In this document: positions 12,871 through 24,139 of the stretch, piece by piece | Layout: every line of letters begins with the position of its first letter | Position numbering within the stretch: position 1 is the first letter of the stretch | Assembly (NCBI GenBank): GCA_029783825.1 | Contig: JAREIK010000691.1 | Coordinates: forward strand, 203,933-267,932 | Source of the DNA: Sapria himalayana | Taxonomy: Eukaryota; Streptophyta; Magnoliopsida; Malpighiales; Rafflesiaceae | Direction of reading: 5' to 3' | Length of the DNA stretch: 64,000 nucleotides | Made by a program: the position numbers and the translations under genes | Notes under the pieces: model-generated | The model's database searches: none | The model's input: only the letters and a program-made list of their open reading frames with translations | What the model was told of the DNA's origin: nothing

Positions 12871-15511
12871 ATGAACTCAAGTCATCTTTTTCCCAAGGTA
12901 TCCATAGGGATGGGATCCATTCTTGAGATATCCAAGCTCGTAAGTTTTTCATGGCTTATTTTTTATTGCTTTTAATGTGCTTGTTAAGAGCTGCAATTTT
13001 TTGATTTTGTTTATTGTGTTGTAGAATATCTTACTTGCAATGACAGATTTTTGATACGTTAGGCCCCAAGTCTCAAATCATCAACACCATTTCTAGATGC
13101 CTCAATGTCAGAATGTCTGGTAGTACTTAGTATTCCTTTTTCGTGGGTTTTCTTTTCAATGAGAACTGATTGGATTTCATTGCCGAGTTTCATTTTGCAG
13201 TGGATGAGATTTGATTTTTTATGGGGTGATGCATAATATCACCAAGAGACATTGGAGAACCAAAAGTCCATGATCAAGAGCACTAAGAAGTTCTATGCTG
13301 TATGTTTTTTTAGCTATGATTACTTATATCTGTCATAAGTGGAACAACATACTATCAAAATGAAATTACTTCTTCTTTGTCAAATTGAATTACTTATCGT
13401 GCATCTAATTGGGTTGGTTATTGTTGTGTTATTGATGTAGTTATCATAATCAAAAAGGGTTTAAAGTTTTGCTTTTCAATTTTTAGGTTATGCTGGACAC
13501 GGCTGGTCCAAAATTGTAGGTTATTAACAGAAATGAGAAATCCATTTTGCTCATGGCTGATGGATTTGTTATTTTAACACCTGATCATGAACAAAAAGCT
13601 TCGTCAGAGTTGTTGCCCATCAATTTTAATGGCATGTCCAATGTTAGTACTTTATGAGTTATAATGGTCTAGGTGGACAAGATCATAATGAAACATAGCA
13701 TTGATGATCTTTGAATTAAATGAAAATATGATCATAAACATAATGGATGTGCTTGTTAGGTCATTCCTTGTAACTTATTGTTATATATTGATTAATATAA
13801 ATGCCCTCACTATAAGTGGAGACCCATCAAATCCATTATTTTCCTTCAAATTTTTATTGTTAATTTTCTATCTGCACTTCATTTGAATGATATGAATTTT
13901 TTGTGTCACTATTTAATTTGGTGTTTATATATTCATTTCACTACAGAGAAAATTGTTTCTTCTTTGCAGGCTGTTCAACTAGGGAACACCATTTTTTTAG
14001 TCAGTACTTGTTCAAAGGAAGCGAAAATACTTTAGTCTGGCTGGATGTAATGAATACTTACATGGTTGTCTAGCATGTGCATACAACATTAAAAAGGTTT
14101 AATGATTTAGAATGCTCTAATCCCAAAATAATGTTATGCTCATGTACGTCTCATGTTCTTGAGTGAACAAGTAGGGTATCCGAGGTGAGGGAAAATGATG
14201 TGGTTTGTGTGAAAAAGAACTCTGCAACTTTGGCAGGCTCACTGTTCACCTTGCATGTTTCTCAAATTCATATCAAGCTGCCTACACATTCTGCTCAAGA
14301 TAGGCTGGTCAATCTTTTTCATTGATTTCACTTTTGGAATTTGGAGAATGTTTACATTTTTATTGTTCTGTATTCGTTGTGTTCAAGGTTATCAGCACTT
14401 GAGGTGTGCAAAATAAAATTGATTTTCTCTCCTTGTCATACACCCGCCACTCTGAGAATGTTTGACATGTAATTCTAATGATGTAGTTCTTCCTCTTATT
14501 GTATAGTCATTTTCAGAATCATAGTTTGTTGCAGTAGAGAAGCTTCTTTAATGTGATGTTTCTAATCGTTAAAAATTGAGAATATGTTTATCAACTCTTA
14601 TTAGTGCATAAACATTTTCTCAATAATTTTTTAGTACATAATTTTGTGCTAGCCCCTCCACAAAAGTTTTCTTTGTAAAATGTATTTTACCACAAAATGA
14701 TCTTTTAATAATCAACAAAATCATAATTATTGCAATATTTTTCTCAAACTTGTATTAGTTGAGTTCATAATTTTTATTTATTAATAAAGATCTTACTCAA
14801 TGCAAAAGTCTCCCGCTTAGCCTGAGGTTTGAGAGATAGTAATATTTTGATGATCTTTTCCTTGAAAACTAGAGATGCATTATCTATTTAGTTTTGAACA
14901 TGAGATCTATTATCCTTGGATGAAGACACTCGTCATCACAAAAAGACACGACCTATATTTTTTTGCACTATTCATTCTTGTGCATGAAATTAGGTATACT
15001 ATAACATGGTACATCTGTATATAGGTGTGTATGTTTGCATGCATAAAACTATCCACACACACATCCATCATCTATATGTATGTGTTTGTACATGTTATTT
15101 TCTTTAAATATATTTTTAAGCTCCACCAGTGATATTTTTTTGTGAAGCTGTTTATTGATGCATTCTATGTGGGAAACAATTATGTGTTGTAGCACAGGCC
15201 CGTGAGTATCTATCTTAGCTTGGAGACCTTAGACAAACCTAGATTTTTGACAAGATTGAAAATGTGGAGGATAGTTGTTTCCATAGTAATTCTCAAAGGC
15301 ATATGAACCTGCTCCTTCTGGCTTAGCCTCTAGTTTTTATACATGATTAGATGGTGGTCTTCTATTGTACATTCTAGCATGCCAAATAATATGGATGTTT
15401 CTGAAAGTGCAACAATAAAAAAAATTGTTTTGTTTTAAATCAAACTTTTTCCTTCATTTGTTCTTAGAAGCAGATGGTATTATTCTTTCTCGTGGTAATT
15501 TAGGGATAAAC
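12871..15511 (+). pseudogene. Captured cytosolic pyruvate kinase gene fragment, introns kept
   Basis: Nine exon remnants in correct order resemble the plant cytosolic pyruvate kinase that begins with an EEPIRMASILEPSK-type N-terminus. They lie at about 12871-12939 (GMGSILEISKL), 13025-13119 (DTLGPKSQ), 13201-13299 (MRFDFLWGDA then YHQETLEN), 13487-13642 (VMLDTAGPK and LTPDHEQKASSELLPINFNG), 13970-14046, 14175-14310 ([20 protein letters not shown]), 14388-14468 (GVQNKIDFLSLSYTRHSENV), 15198-15270 (AREYLS and IENVE) and 15478-15511 (ADGIILSRGNLGI). Most have AG and GT intron borders. The gene normally makes pyruvate from phosphoenolpyruvate. Here there are in-frame stops (for example in exons 2, 3, 7 and 8), small frameshifts, and no C-terminal half, so it is a dead copy. 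Retained introns indicate DNA-level capture by element A. The 3' end breaks just before the 23-bp minisatellite. Confidence 0.9.
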
Positions 15512-15559
15512 AGATGTTTATCTATCTCGTGATTTATTTTACTAATTCTTCTCATGTGT

Positions 15560-15790
15560 GTGTGTGTCCCCCGAGGCTATGTGATTATGTATACGTACAT
15601 ATAATATAGTAGTATACACGTACATATATACTATAGTATATAAGTACATATATACTGAGTATATAGATATGTATATACTACAGTATATATGTATGTATAT
15701 AATACAATATATAAGTACGTATATACCGAGTATATAAGTAAGTATATGCTGTAGTATATACGTACGTATATACTGAGCATATGCATACAC
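15560..15790. repeat. 23-bp palindromic minisatellite, block 1
   Basis: Degenerate copies of TATATACTNRGTATATACRTACA follow a GTGTGTGTGTCCCCCGAGGC lead-in. The same lead-in, with small changes, precedes the minisatellite at about 18790, 20685 and 62255. Confidence 0.85.
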
Positions 15791-16540
15791 CAGAAAAAAC
15801 TTCACCCTGAACTTGATTTTTTCTCTGATGGGGTTATTGATATATGGGTTGACCAGAATCTAGTTACAACAGCCCTACTCCTGTTCAAAACAAAACAGTT
15901 CTTTGAATTCCTAGGCATTTTGTGAATTTAGTTGGCACATATAAAAAAATTTAGTACTAAATTATCACTAGTTTAAATGTTAAAGTAAAGCATAAAAATC
16001 TTGTTTACATATGATGATCAAAGTATGGGATTGTCGATATATGATTGTGTGTGCGTGAAGCAAAAAAAAATAAAGAAATTAAGCTCACTTGTTGCCTAGA
16101 CAAGCATGAATATTGCTGACCAGCTATTCTTCAGAGACAGTAAGAAGTCCTCTTTTTAAGCCTGGGCGAAGATAATTAGTCCAGTGAAGGTGGCAGCTAT
16201 TGCCACACCGTGGTAATCCGGCGAGCTTTGGGATGGCTCTCCAATAGCACTAGCCATTGGTGAGGATAAAGTTGATGAGTTATTCATCTTCATGAGTAGT
16301 CCACGACCCTTTCCTATCATTGAGTTTATCACATCAGGGTTGGCAAGCCATCTCTAAATTCTGTTATAGCCGTACGTGTAATAAGTGACGATCAAAGTCA
16401 CACTCCCATCTATATGTAGGGCAGAGCTGTAGGAGGAAGAGTAAGATTTGAGAGTCATGCAATTGTCTTCATAAAGGGACACTAAAACTAAATAGAGTCT
16501 CATATGGTATGTTTCGATACATAAAAGCATTCAAAAGTAG
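15791..16540. other. Single-copy-like stretch, no gene recognised
   Basis: Composition is higher in GC than its surroundings, especially 16080-16500. A short + strand open stretch around 16272-16355 reads VDELFIFMSSPRPFPIIEFI, flanked by stops. It could be a further captured exon, but I do not recognise it. Confidence 0.3.
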
Positions 16541-16935
16541 AAGTATATACCTACGTATATACCATATATACTACAGATATATCGTATATACCTATGTGTA
16601 TACCATATATACGTACATATATGCTAGAGTATATATGTATGTATATACTGAGAATATACATATATATATTCTCAATATATACATACATTTATACTCGGTA
16701 TATACGTATGTATATGCTCAATATATACATACATATACTCATTATATGTACATATAATACTGCACTATTATATGTAAATATATACTGAGTATATATGTAC
16801 TACGTATATATGTACATATAATACTATAGTTTATATGTACATATACTACAGTAATATATGTAACTAGTGAAATGCTAGTATATGTACATATACAATGTAG
16901 TATATATGTACATATATACTACAGTATTATATATT
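16541..16935. repeat. 23-bp palindromic minisatellite, block 2
   Basis: The ACTGAGTATATA / GTACATATA motif alternates through the block. It ends in the stretch CAGTATTATATATTTATCAA, which also ends the equivalent blocks near 19770, 21710, 57940, 61460 and 63230. Confidence 0.85.
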
Positions 16936-16994
16936 TATCAAAACATAACATTATTTATTTATTTATTTTGATTTTATTGACTAGTTTAAATTTC

Positions 16995-17633
16995 ATAGAG
17001 ATATGGTACCACATTGTTTCTCATACGAAGCTTGTATAAGTGAAGGAATTTTTTACTAGACATGATGCACCATGACTCGGACAACTTTGTCATAGTAGAA
17101 AGTTGGTGATCAGGGGAGCTAAGGGAGAGAAAGCAATGATAATGTACGGATACACTATACTTTATGCACTGTCGGTAGATACATTGATGAATAAAATGTA
17201 ATAAAATTTTGTTATGTTTTTGTTTTAATTATGTAAAATATTGTATCAGAATAATTAATTAAATGATTTTATTTTTTGTTAAATAATAAATTATCATTTA
17301 TTGTTTATGTTTTTATTCAATTTAAAATAAAAATATTAAATTATTCAATTAAACTTTTTGAAAAAAAAATAAAATTTTGAAAATAGTTTTGAAATAAAAA
17401 TAGCAGGGATTTTTCTCTTGTTAATTTAGCTAGAAATATCTTAATATTAGCTAGGAAATTTTCCGTTTATAAAATTTTTTAGGTAGTGACTCTTTCCCTC
17501 ATTAATTTGAGCGGTGACCACTATAGCTTGATAAAACTTTCGTCGATAACCCATCATCATTTCCTGTTTAGCGATTGAAACCCCCCATTTAGCTAGGGAA
17601 TTTTCCTAGCTATTTGGTCTTTTTCATATTGTG
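16995..17633 (-). repeat. Right terminal inverted arm of element A
   Basis: Its reverse complement matches 4196-5020. It contains TTTATGCACTGTCGGTAGAT, the GTTATGTTTTTGTTTTAATT block, several TAGCTAGG palindromes and the terminal CCTAGCTATTTGGTCTTTTT. Related arms occur at 21770-22566, 61480-61765 (truncated) and 63230-64000, and a diverged truncated one at 19800-20175. Confidence 0.8.
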
Positions 17634-18809
17634 GAAGGTTTTTGCTTCTCTCTCGGCTTTGATTCATCATCAAAAGCTATGAAGCATTAATATTTATTTA
17701 GACACATTACAAATTAACTTTACCATGACATATTTAACCCTGAAAAACATTTACCTATCTCATTTTCTTCCTCCATTTTCTTCGATTCCTTGTTCTTTAA
17801 AATTAACAAAAATCAAAAATAGTTCAAAAATAATTTTGATACTAAAGTCTCATGGTTAAAACAAAAAAATAACATTCTTTAATTATCATTTAAAACAAAA
17901 TCATCCTCATAATTAGCTGGTGCATTTGTGCTAGGCTCTCTTATGTGGGTTCTCTACTAGAACTAGAAATGCTATCTATCACGTCAAGCCTGCTAACTAT
18001 GAGTCCATATACGATATTTGTTGTTGCATTAAAAGTTATTAGTGACCAAATTATTATCCAGAATAATCTACTTCATCAGTTCTATGACATGATCAAATAA
18101 TTTCTCAGCCATATGATTTTCTAACTTCATGCTCATAAGTCGAGCCACAAGTGACAGTTACGAATGACAGAAACTATATGACTTTCAACTTTAATTTATG
18201 TTTGTTCATGTCTATAATAACTATTTTTATATAACTATGAATATGGTTGTGTGTGCCTAGATTTTTTGGGTAGAGTTTTAGTCTATTATAGGTATGTAAA
18301 AGCCTTGACTGGTCCTCCATGGTGCTGGGAACAACACCTTAGCTTTTGAAGATGTGAGATGAACCAAAAAAATTAATTCCATGGAAAAGTAGGTTTGTTC
18401 TTGACACTATTATTTTGTGTAGATTTTCGTCATCACAGTTCAAATATGCATCGTTGCAATTCAGATCTGCGCCGTCACAATTTATATTTGCGTCATCATA
18501 GTTTATATATGTGTCATCGCAGTTTAGATATACGTCGTTGTAGTTTATATCTGCACCATCATAGTTCATATCTACAACTACTTGTTATTAGTTATTGGTT
18601 TGTAAATGTAGTATGTTATGCTCCATTTTGTAGGTGTGACAATATTCTCTATATGCATGGAGTATCAGAGGAAAAAGAACTAGAAATGCTGACCATGCCT
18701 GAGAGACTTATATGGATGTTTTTTAAGTCCTAGATTATTTTCTTCTATTATTTTTGATGGTATGTGTATTTTCATTAAAGTTAAAGTGTGTGTGTCATCC
18801 AAGGCTATG

Positions 18810-19145
18810 TGAGTATATATATGTACTTATAATATTAAAGTATATATGTACATATAACCTTGGTATAAATATACGTATATACTGAGTATATATCTATGTA
18901 TATACTTAGTATATAAGTAAGTATATACCAAGTATATATGTTTGTATATACTGAGTATATTTGTATGTATATACTCAGTATATACATACATATATACTAT
19001 AGTATATATGTGTTTATATACTCACTATATAAGTATTTTTATATTATAGTATATACGTACATATATACTCGGTATATATGTACTTTTATACTACAGTATA
19101 TACGTATGTATATAGCTAATATATACAAAGTGGGTGCATATATTT
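18810..19145. repeat. 23-bp palindromic minisatellite, block 3
   Basis: Roughly a dozen degenerate copies of the TATATACTNRGTATATAC motif. It is followed at once by a AAGTGGGTGCATATATTTAT segment that also follows the blocks at 20820 and 60450. Confidence 0.85.
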
Positions 19146-19249
19146 ATTTGCAAACATATATATATTATCATACATACACACTAATTTACACACAGACACA
19201 CTTTTGAATATATAATTCTTCGGGCTGGTCTAGTCATCATCATGCATTA

Positions 19250-19620
19250 CTTACTGATGCAGGTAATAAAAGCCTTTGATCTTAGATTTTCCCTAAAGCT
19301 ATATGATGAAGATATTTCTGGTCCAGGCCAGCCAGGCAGAAATAGGTTGGTCTTAAAAATATTAGTAATTGTGTTAATATGTAATTATCATATGGTACAA
19401 AGCAAACGTATGAGTAAATAAGTTTTCTTGCTCTTAGTTCTACAATGATTGATTCTAATTGTACTAGGGCTTAGGATGATGATGATGATGATGATTCTCA
19501 TGTAGTACCATGTAATTCTGGTCTAGGAGGAATATCGGGTCCTATTTTGGGAGAAGCAGCTTCCCACCTCATCAAAAACTTGCTTAATCTCAAAATGAGT
19601 GGTTGGCAGGGAAATACGTA
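19250..19620 (+). other. Conserved exon-like segments, unidentified
   Basis: Two segments are less AT-rich than their surroundings and conserved between modules. The first follows TGATGCAG and reads VIKAFDLR...DEDISGPGQPGRN before GTTGGTC. The second follows a GATGATGATGAT run and reads GLGGISGPILGEAASHLIKN. Counterparts lie at 20945-21300 and 60595-61000. Splice-like borders suggest captured exons, but I do not recognise the protein, and each copy has disruptions. Confidence 0.35.
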
Positions 19621-20704
19621 TGAGTGAAATGCTAGTATATATCGGGTCCTAATTTGTACTCAATATATATGTACACATAATAATGTAGTTTTTATGTACA
19701 TATACTACCGTAATATATGTACGAGTGAAATGCTAGTATATGTACATATATACTATAGTATTATATATTTATCAAAACATTTTTTATTTTGATTTGATTG
19801 AGTGGTTTAAATTTTTTATAGATATGGCACCACATTGTTCCCCATACAAAGCTTGTATAAGTGAAAAGATTTTTCACTAGACATGATGTGTCATGACTCA
19901 GATAGCTTTGTCGCAGTAGAAAAATAGTGATCGGAGGAGCAGAGGGAGAGAAAGAAATGTCAATGTACGGATAGATTATACTTTATGCACAATTGGTAGA
20001 TACATTGATGAACAAGATGTAATAAAATTTTGTTATTTTTTTGTTTTAATAATGTAAAATATTATATTAGAATAATTTATTAAATAATTTTTTTAATTAT
20101 AAATTATCATTTATAGTTTCTATCTTTATTCAATTTAATATAAAAATATTAAACTATTTAATTAAATTTTTGTTGAAGCTGTATAACTATCACCTTTAAT
20201 TTGTATTTTTTCATGTCTATAATAACTATTTTTATATATCTGTGAATATGTTTGTGTGTCCCCGAATATTTTGGGTAGAGTTTTAGCCTATTATAGGTAT
20301 GTAAAAGCCTTGGCTGGTCTTCTATGGTGCTGAGAACAACACCTTAGCTTCTGAAGATGTGAGATGAACCAAAAGAAGTAATTCCACCCAAATGTATGTT
20401 TGTTCTTAACACTTTTATTTTGTGCAGATCTGCATCATCGTAGTTCACATCTGGTCATCGCAGTAGAGATATGTGACTTCTTTTTATTGGTTATTGGTTT
20501 GTAAATGTAGTATGTTATGCTTCATGTGCAAGTGTAACAATGTTCTTTATTTGTGTTGAGTACCAAAGGAAAAAGAACAAGAAATGCTAACCATGCCTGA
20601 GAGACCTATATGTGTATTTTTTATGTCTTAGATTATTTTCTTCTGTTGCCTTTGATGGCATGTGTATTTGCATTAAAGTACATGTGTGTGTGTCATCCAA
20701 GGCT

Positions 20705-20825
20705 ATGTTAGTATTTATACGTGTATATAATACTGTAGTATATACATACAAATATAGTTGGTATAAACATACATATATACTGAGTATATATCTACGTATA
20801 TACCAAGCATATACATAAGTGGGTG
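20705..20825. repeat. 23-bp palindromic minisatellite, block 4
   Basis: A short block of four to five degenerate copies, shorter than the equivalent block at 18810. Confidence 0.75.
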
Positions 20826-21330
20826 CATATATTTATTGGTAGACATCTATATATTTTCATACATACACACCCATTTACACACAGACACTTTTGAATATAT
20901 AATTGCTCGGGTTGGTCTGGTCATCATCGTGCATTGCTTACTGATGTAGGTAATAAAAGCCATGGATATTGGAATTTCCCAAAAGATGTGGGATGAAGAT
21001 ATTTCTGGTCCAGGCCAGCCAAGCAGATAAAGGTTGGTCTTAAAAATCTTAGTATTTGTGTTGATATGCAATTATCACATGGTACAAAGCGAACATATGA
21101 GTAAATAAGTTCTCTTACTCTTGGTTCTACAATGATTGGTTCTAATTGTACTAGGGCTTAGGATGATGATGATGATAATGATGCTCGTGTAGTGTTGTAT
21201 AATTATAGTCCAGGAAGAATATCAAATCCTATTTTGATGAAGCAGCTCGCCGTCTCATCAAAAACTCACTCAATCTCAAAACGAGTGGTTGGTATAGAAG
21301 TTCAGCAGTCAAGCATCATCGCCCGCCCCA

Positions 21331-21512
21331 CTTTTATTATTAGCGGCAGCAGTAGTGGCAGTAGCGGCAGTGGTGGTAGTGGTGGTAGTGGTGGAAGTGG
21401 CAATAGCAACAGCAGCAGCAGAGGTGACACCAGTGGCAGCGGCGGCAGCAGCGACGGCTACAATGGCAGGAGCAGTAGCAGTAGTGGGAGTAGCAGCAAT
21501 AGAAACAAATGT
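21331..21512. repeat. GC-richer imperfect trinucleotide (AGC/GGC/GGT)n island
   Basis: About 60 triplets, mostly AGC, AGT, GGC and GGT, stand out in very AT-rich DNA. In one + frame they encode a serine/glycine-rich run, in another an alanine/valine-rich run, and on the minus strand cysteine/histidine-rich or other biased runs. All are byproducts of the triplet pattern. A homologous but rearranged island lies at 61048-61282. It may derive from a simple-sequence exon of a captured gene. Confidence 0.85.
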
Positions 21513-21715
21513 GGTATATACATATGTATATACTCAGTATATACATACATATAATACTATAGTAATTTATGTTCATATATACTGAGTATTTTTGTACTCA
21601 GTATATATGTACACATAATACTACAGTTTTTATGTACATATACTATGTTAATATATACACGAATAAAATGCTAGTATATATGTACATATATACTGAAGTA
21701 TTATATATTTATCAA
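21513..21715. repeat. 23-bp palindromic minisatellite, block 5
   Basis: Degenerate ACTCAGTATATA and GTACATATA units end in the usual ATTATATATTTATCAAAA segment. The block starts immediately after the trinucleotide island. Confidence 0.8.
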
Positions 21716-22566
21716 AACATAACTCTTTTTATTTATTTTGATTTGATTGAGTTGTTTAAATTTCTTACAAATATGGTACCACATTGTTCTCCATACAAAG
21801 CTAGTATAAGTGAAAGAATTTTTCATTAGACATGATGTGCCGTGACTCAGACAGCTTTGTCACATCAAAAAAATGGTGATCGGAGCACCAGATGGAGAGA
21901 AAGCAACATCAATGCATGGATAGATTATACTTTATGCACTATCGGTAGATACATTGATGAATAAGATGTAATAAAATTTTGTTATTTTTTTTTGTTTTAA
22001 ATATGTAAAATATTGTATTAAAATAAGTTATTAAATAATTTTATTTTTTGTTAATTATAAATTAACATTTATAGTTTCTATTTTTATTCAATTTAATATA
22101 AATATATTAAATTATTTAATTAAAAAATTTTAAAATAAATTAAATTCTGAAAATAGTTTGAAATTAAAATAGCTAGGGAATATTCCCTAGCTAATTAAGA
22201 AAGGATATTTTATTTTAGCAAGTGATTTTTAACATTGCTAAATTTATTTTGCTAACGACTATTTCTGTCTCTAATATTTAGAGACGAGCACTTTAGATTG
22301 GAAAAACTTTTGTCGTTATATTTGTTTAGCGGCAAAAACTCTCATTTAGCTTGCTAATTTTACTAGAAAAACTATTTTGTTTGCTAGGGATTTTTTCCTC
22401 GCTAAATTATTAGCTAGGGACACCTTCCCTCGCTAAATTTTAGCAATGAGCATTTTAGACTGTGAATGATTTCATCATTAATCCGTCGTTATATCCCATT
22501 TAGTGATTGAAAATGTCCATTTAGCTAGAAAATTTTACCTAGCTATATGGAATTTTTCTTTTACTG

Positions 22567-23048
22567 AACGACGAAGAGAGAAGAATCAAAATGGGACTAT
22601 GGGAGCAACCTCTAAAATCTTCTTCTTCTTGTTACTTGTAATATTATCATTGCTTTTCTTCTTCGGAATGCTATATACATATCTCTGTCTCTCTCAATTT
22701 GATTACCACTGGTGGAGTTTGGTTTTTACAAAATATTTGGGTTTGATTTTTTTAAAATTTTCTCCCAATTTTCCTTCTTTTTTCTTCTATTTTCAAATCA
22801 CTTATATGATATTGACACTACAGCATTAATGAAACAATAAATGGTCTGTGTAAACTTTCTTCTTTTACTTATTAAATTTTTAGGGTTTTATGGATTTCAA
22901 ATACTAAATATTTGCATATAGTTTTCTGCTTCTGTAACTTAAGAAAAAAATATTCTTAATTTTTTCTGCCTCTGTACCTTAAGAAAAAACAAACTTAATG
23001 TTTATAGGTTCTAATTTTTTTGTCTCCAAAAATATTATAAACAGATAA
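22567..23048. other. Spacer between elements A' and C
   Basis: Unique-looking AT-rich DNA. A 108-residue frame (22503-22829) crosses the end of A' and has a hydrophobic stretch after MGATSKIF, but it has no recognisable domain and I do not call it a gene. A duplicated TTCT-rich pair (GCTTCTGTAACTTAAGAAAA at 22928 and a near copy at 22968) is present. Confidence 0.6.
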
Positions 23049-23300
23049 CACTACTATAAAACAGCAAATTAATGACGTTTTATTCCTTGACGCTTTCACA
23101 AAATGTCATTATTCTTTTTGTAATTAGACATTTAATGACACTTTTATAAAACCGTCATTATTTCAACAATGTATTCTGTTTTTATGACACTTACTAGAAG
23201 TGTCATTGTTAATTTAACAAAACTTAAAATTAATGACACTTTATATCTTGATGCTTTTATAAAATGTCATTATTATATTTGTAATTATATATTTAATGCC
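23049..23300 (+). repeat. Left subterminal repeats of CACTA C
   Basis: Several copies of a roughly 20-bp motif, TGACACTTTTATAAAA(C)GTCATT, and its inverse follow the terminus. CACTA transposases of this superfamily bind such subterminal motifs; binding here is inferred only. Confidence 0.75.
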
Positions 23301-24121
23301 ACTTACTAGATCTTCCATTGTTAAGACTAATAGGTTAGGAAGATTTCTTACCTCCTTAAAAATTTCCAAGGAATAAGGGGCTGAAAATTAAAAACCTTGT
23401 CACTTTTATTAGTGTCGTGGATGTGAAAAATTTAATTTTGAATTTATTGATTTTTAACTAATTTCTTATTTATTTTTTTTAATAATTAATAATATTTTTA
23501 TTTTTACTCTATAAAAATAAAAAAAATTATCAAATTTTAGTTGAAAATTATTTATTAAAAATAAACATAAACTTATGATAAAGTTAAAAAATATCTAAAT
23601 ATTTTTACATTCAAAATTAAGTTTTTTATTTATAAAATAAGTAATAATATTTAATTTTAAAATTAATTTGTTAATATTTAATTTATCACTAAGAGAAATA
23701 AAAATATAATGTAAATATAAGGTGATTTAATAAAATTCTGTGAAAAATATAATATTATTATAAACTTAATTTAATATATTGAAGAATCTATCACTAGAAA
23801 GAGTTGCGCTTCTTCTTCATCACGTTCGGCCATTTCCAACAGCTTGGGTTCAAGCTCGCGTCTTCGATATCATTGGCCATATTTGCAGCATCCTGTAAGT
23901 TTTTCCATTAAGTTTATAATTGTATCAGCTCTTCCATACTTTTAACTTTTATCAAATAAAAGTGCATTGAATCACTGGAATTGACGAGGTTAACCTAAGA
24001 ACTGAATGTTAACATATTCCAATCATTTTGCATTTATTCGTATCTTCTTCCAAATTCTTCTATTTTGCATCTTATATTATGCATAAACTTATCATAATTC
24101 ACAAGTAGAGAGAAAGAGATT

Positions 24122-24139
24122 GGGGGGGGGGGGGGGGGG
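24122..24139. repeat. Poly-G run of 18
   Basis: Eighteen consecutive G bases follow AGAGAGAAAGAGATT. This is unusual in such AT-rich DNA, and its length may vary between molecules or reads. Confidence 0.95.

Larger units (their letters stand above)
4196..17633. mobile_element. CACTA-like element A with captured gene fragments
   Basis: The left end begins CACTTCAAAAAAGCCCAAAT and the right end, read on the minus strand, begins CACAATATGAAAAAGACCAA. Both continue into the same long inverted sequence (4196-5020 and 16995-17633) rich in the motif TAGCTAGGGAATTTTCCC. Ends starting CAC-T followed by an A run and subterminal motifs fit the CACTA (En/Spm) superfamily, but the family assignment is inference. 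The expected 3-bp target duplication is not seen (TCT on the left, GAA on the right), so the two ends may not come from one insertion. The 13.4 kb interior has no transposase that I recognise; it holds a satellite, minisatellites and host gene fragments. It is therefore probably a non-autonomous gene-capturing (Pack-CACTA-like) element. Copy B at 51297 shares its arms, satellite and minisatellite. Confidence 0.65.
18171..20175 (+). repeat. Right-half module of A', first copy
   Basis: This module is duplicated about 2.0 kb downstream starting at 20176. Shared landmarks in order are TTCATGTCTATAATAACTAT, a GGGTAGAGTTTTAG segment, TGTGAGATGAACCAAAA, CATGCCTGAGAGAC, the minisatellite, a CATACACAC tract, the GATATTTCTGGTCCAGGCCA segment, and the arm segment ATTATACTTTATGCAC. 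The first copy stops inside the arm near ATTAAATTTTTGTTG, without the terminal part. A run at 18420-18570 alternates GTCATCGCAGTTTA-type units (about 15-18 bp) seen only in brief form in the second copy. Confidence 0.8.
17795..22566. mobile_element. Truncated CACTA-like element A' with doubled right half
   Basis: From 17795 the sequence follows the interior of the left arm (AATTAACAAAAATC..., GATACTAAAG..., GTTAAAACAAAAAAATAAC), so this is a second copy that lacks its outer left end. On the minus strand within 17900-18170 an open stretch reads KLENHMAEKLFDHVIELMK and could be a faint transposase remnant, but that is weak. The right half follows twice in tandem (18171 and 20176). The right end at 22566, read on the minus strand, begins CAGTAAAAGAAAAATTCCAT, a diverged version of the family terminus. 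It is head-to-tail with element A, 160 bp apart. Confidence 0.5.
20176..22566 (+). repeat. Right-half module of A', second copy
   Basis: This repeats 18171-20175 but continues through the full terminal arm to 22566. Its arm contains a perfect 20-base palindrome, GCTAGGGAATATTCCCTAGC, near 22183, and alternating sense and antisense TAGCTAGG motifs. It has a (AGC/GGT)n trinucleotide island that the first copy lacks. Confidence 0.8.

Noticed and set aside
17900..18170. Minus-strand similarity to TNP2-type CACTA transposase
   Set aside because: Only a short AEKLFDHVIELMK-like stretch followed by stops; too weak to annotate, and the same DNA aligns with the left arm of the A/B family.
18395..18733. 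112-codon ORF rich in His, Cys and Arg
   Set aside because: Its first half is a translation of a GTCATCGCAGTTTA-type short tandem repeat, and the frame is not conserved in the second module at about 20450-20620.
22503..22829. 108-codon ORF with a hydrophobic segment
   Set aside because: It starts within the terminal arm of A', spans the element border, has no recognised domain and lies in T-rich DNA where hydrophobic frames arise by chance.
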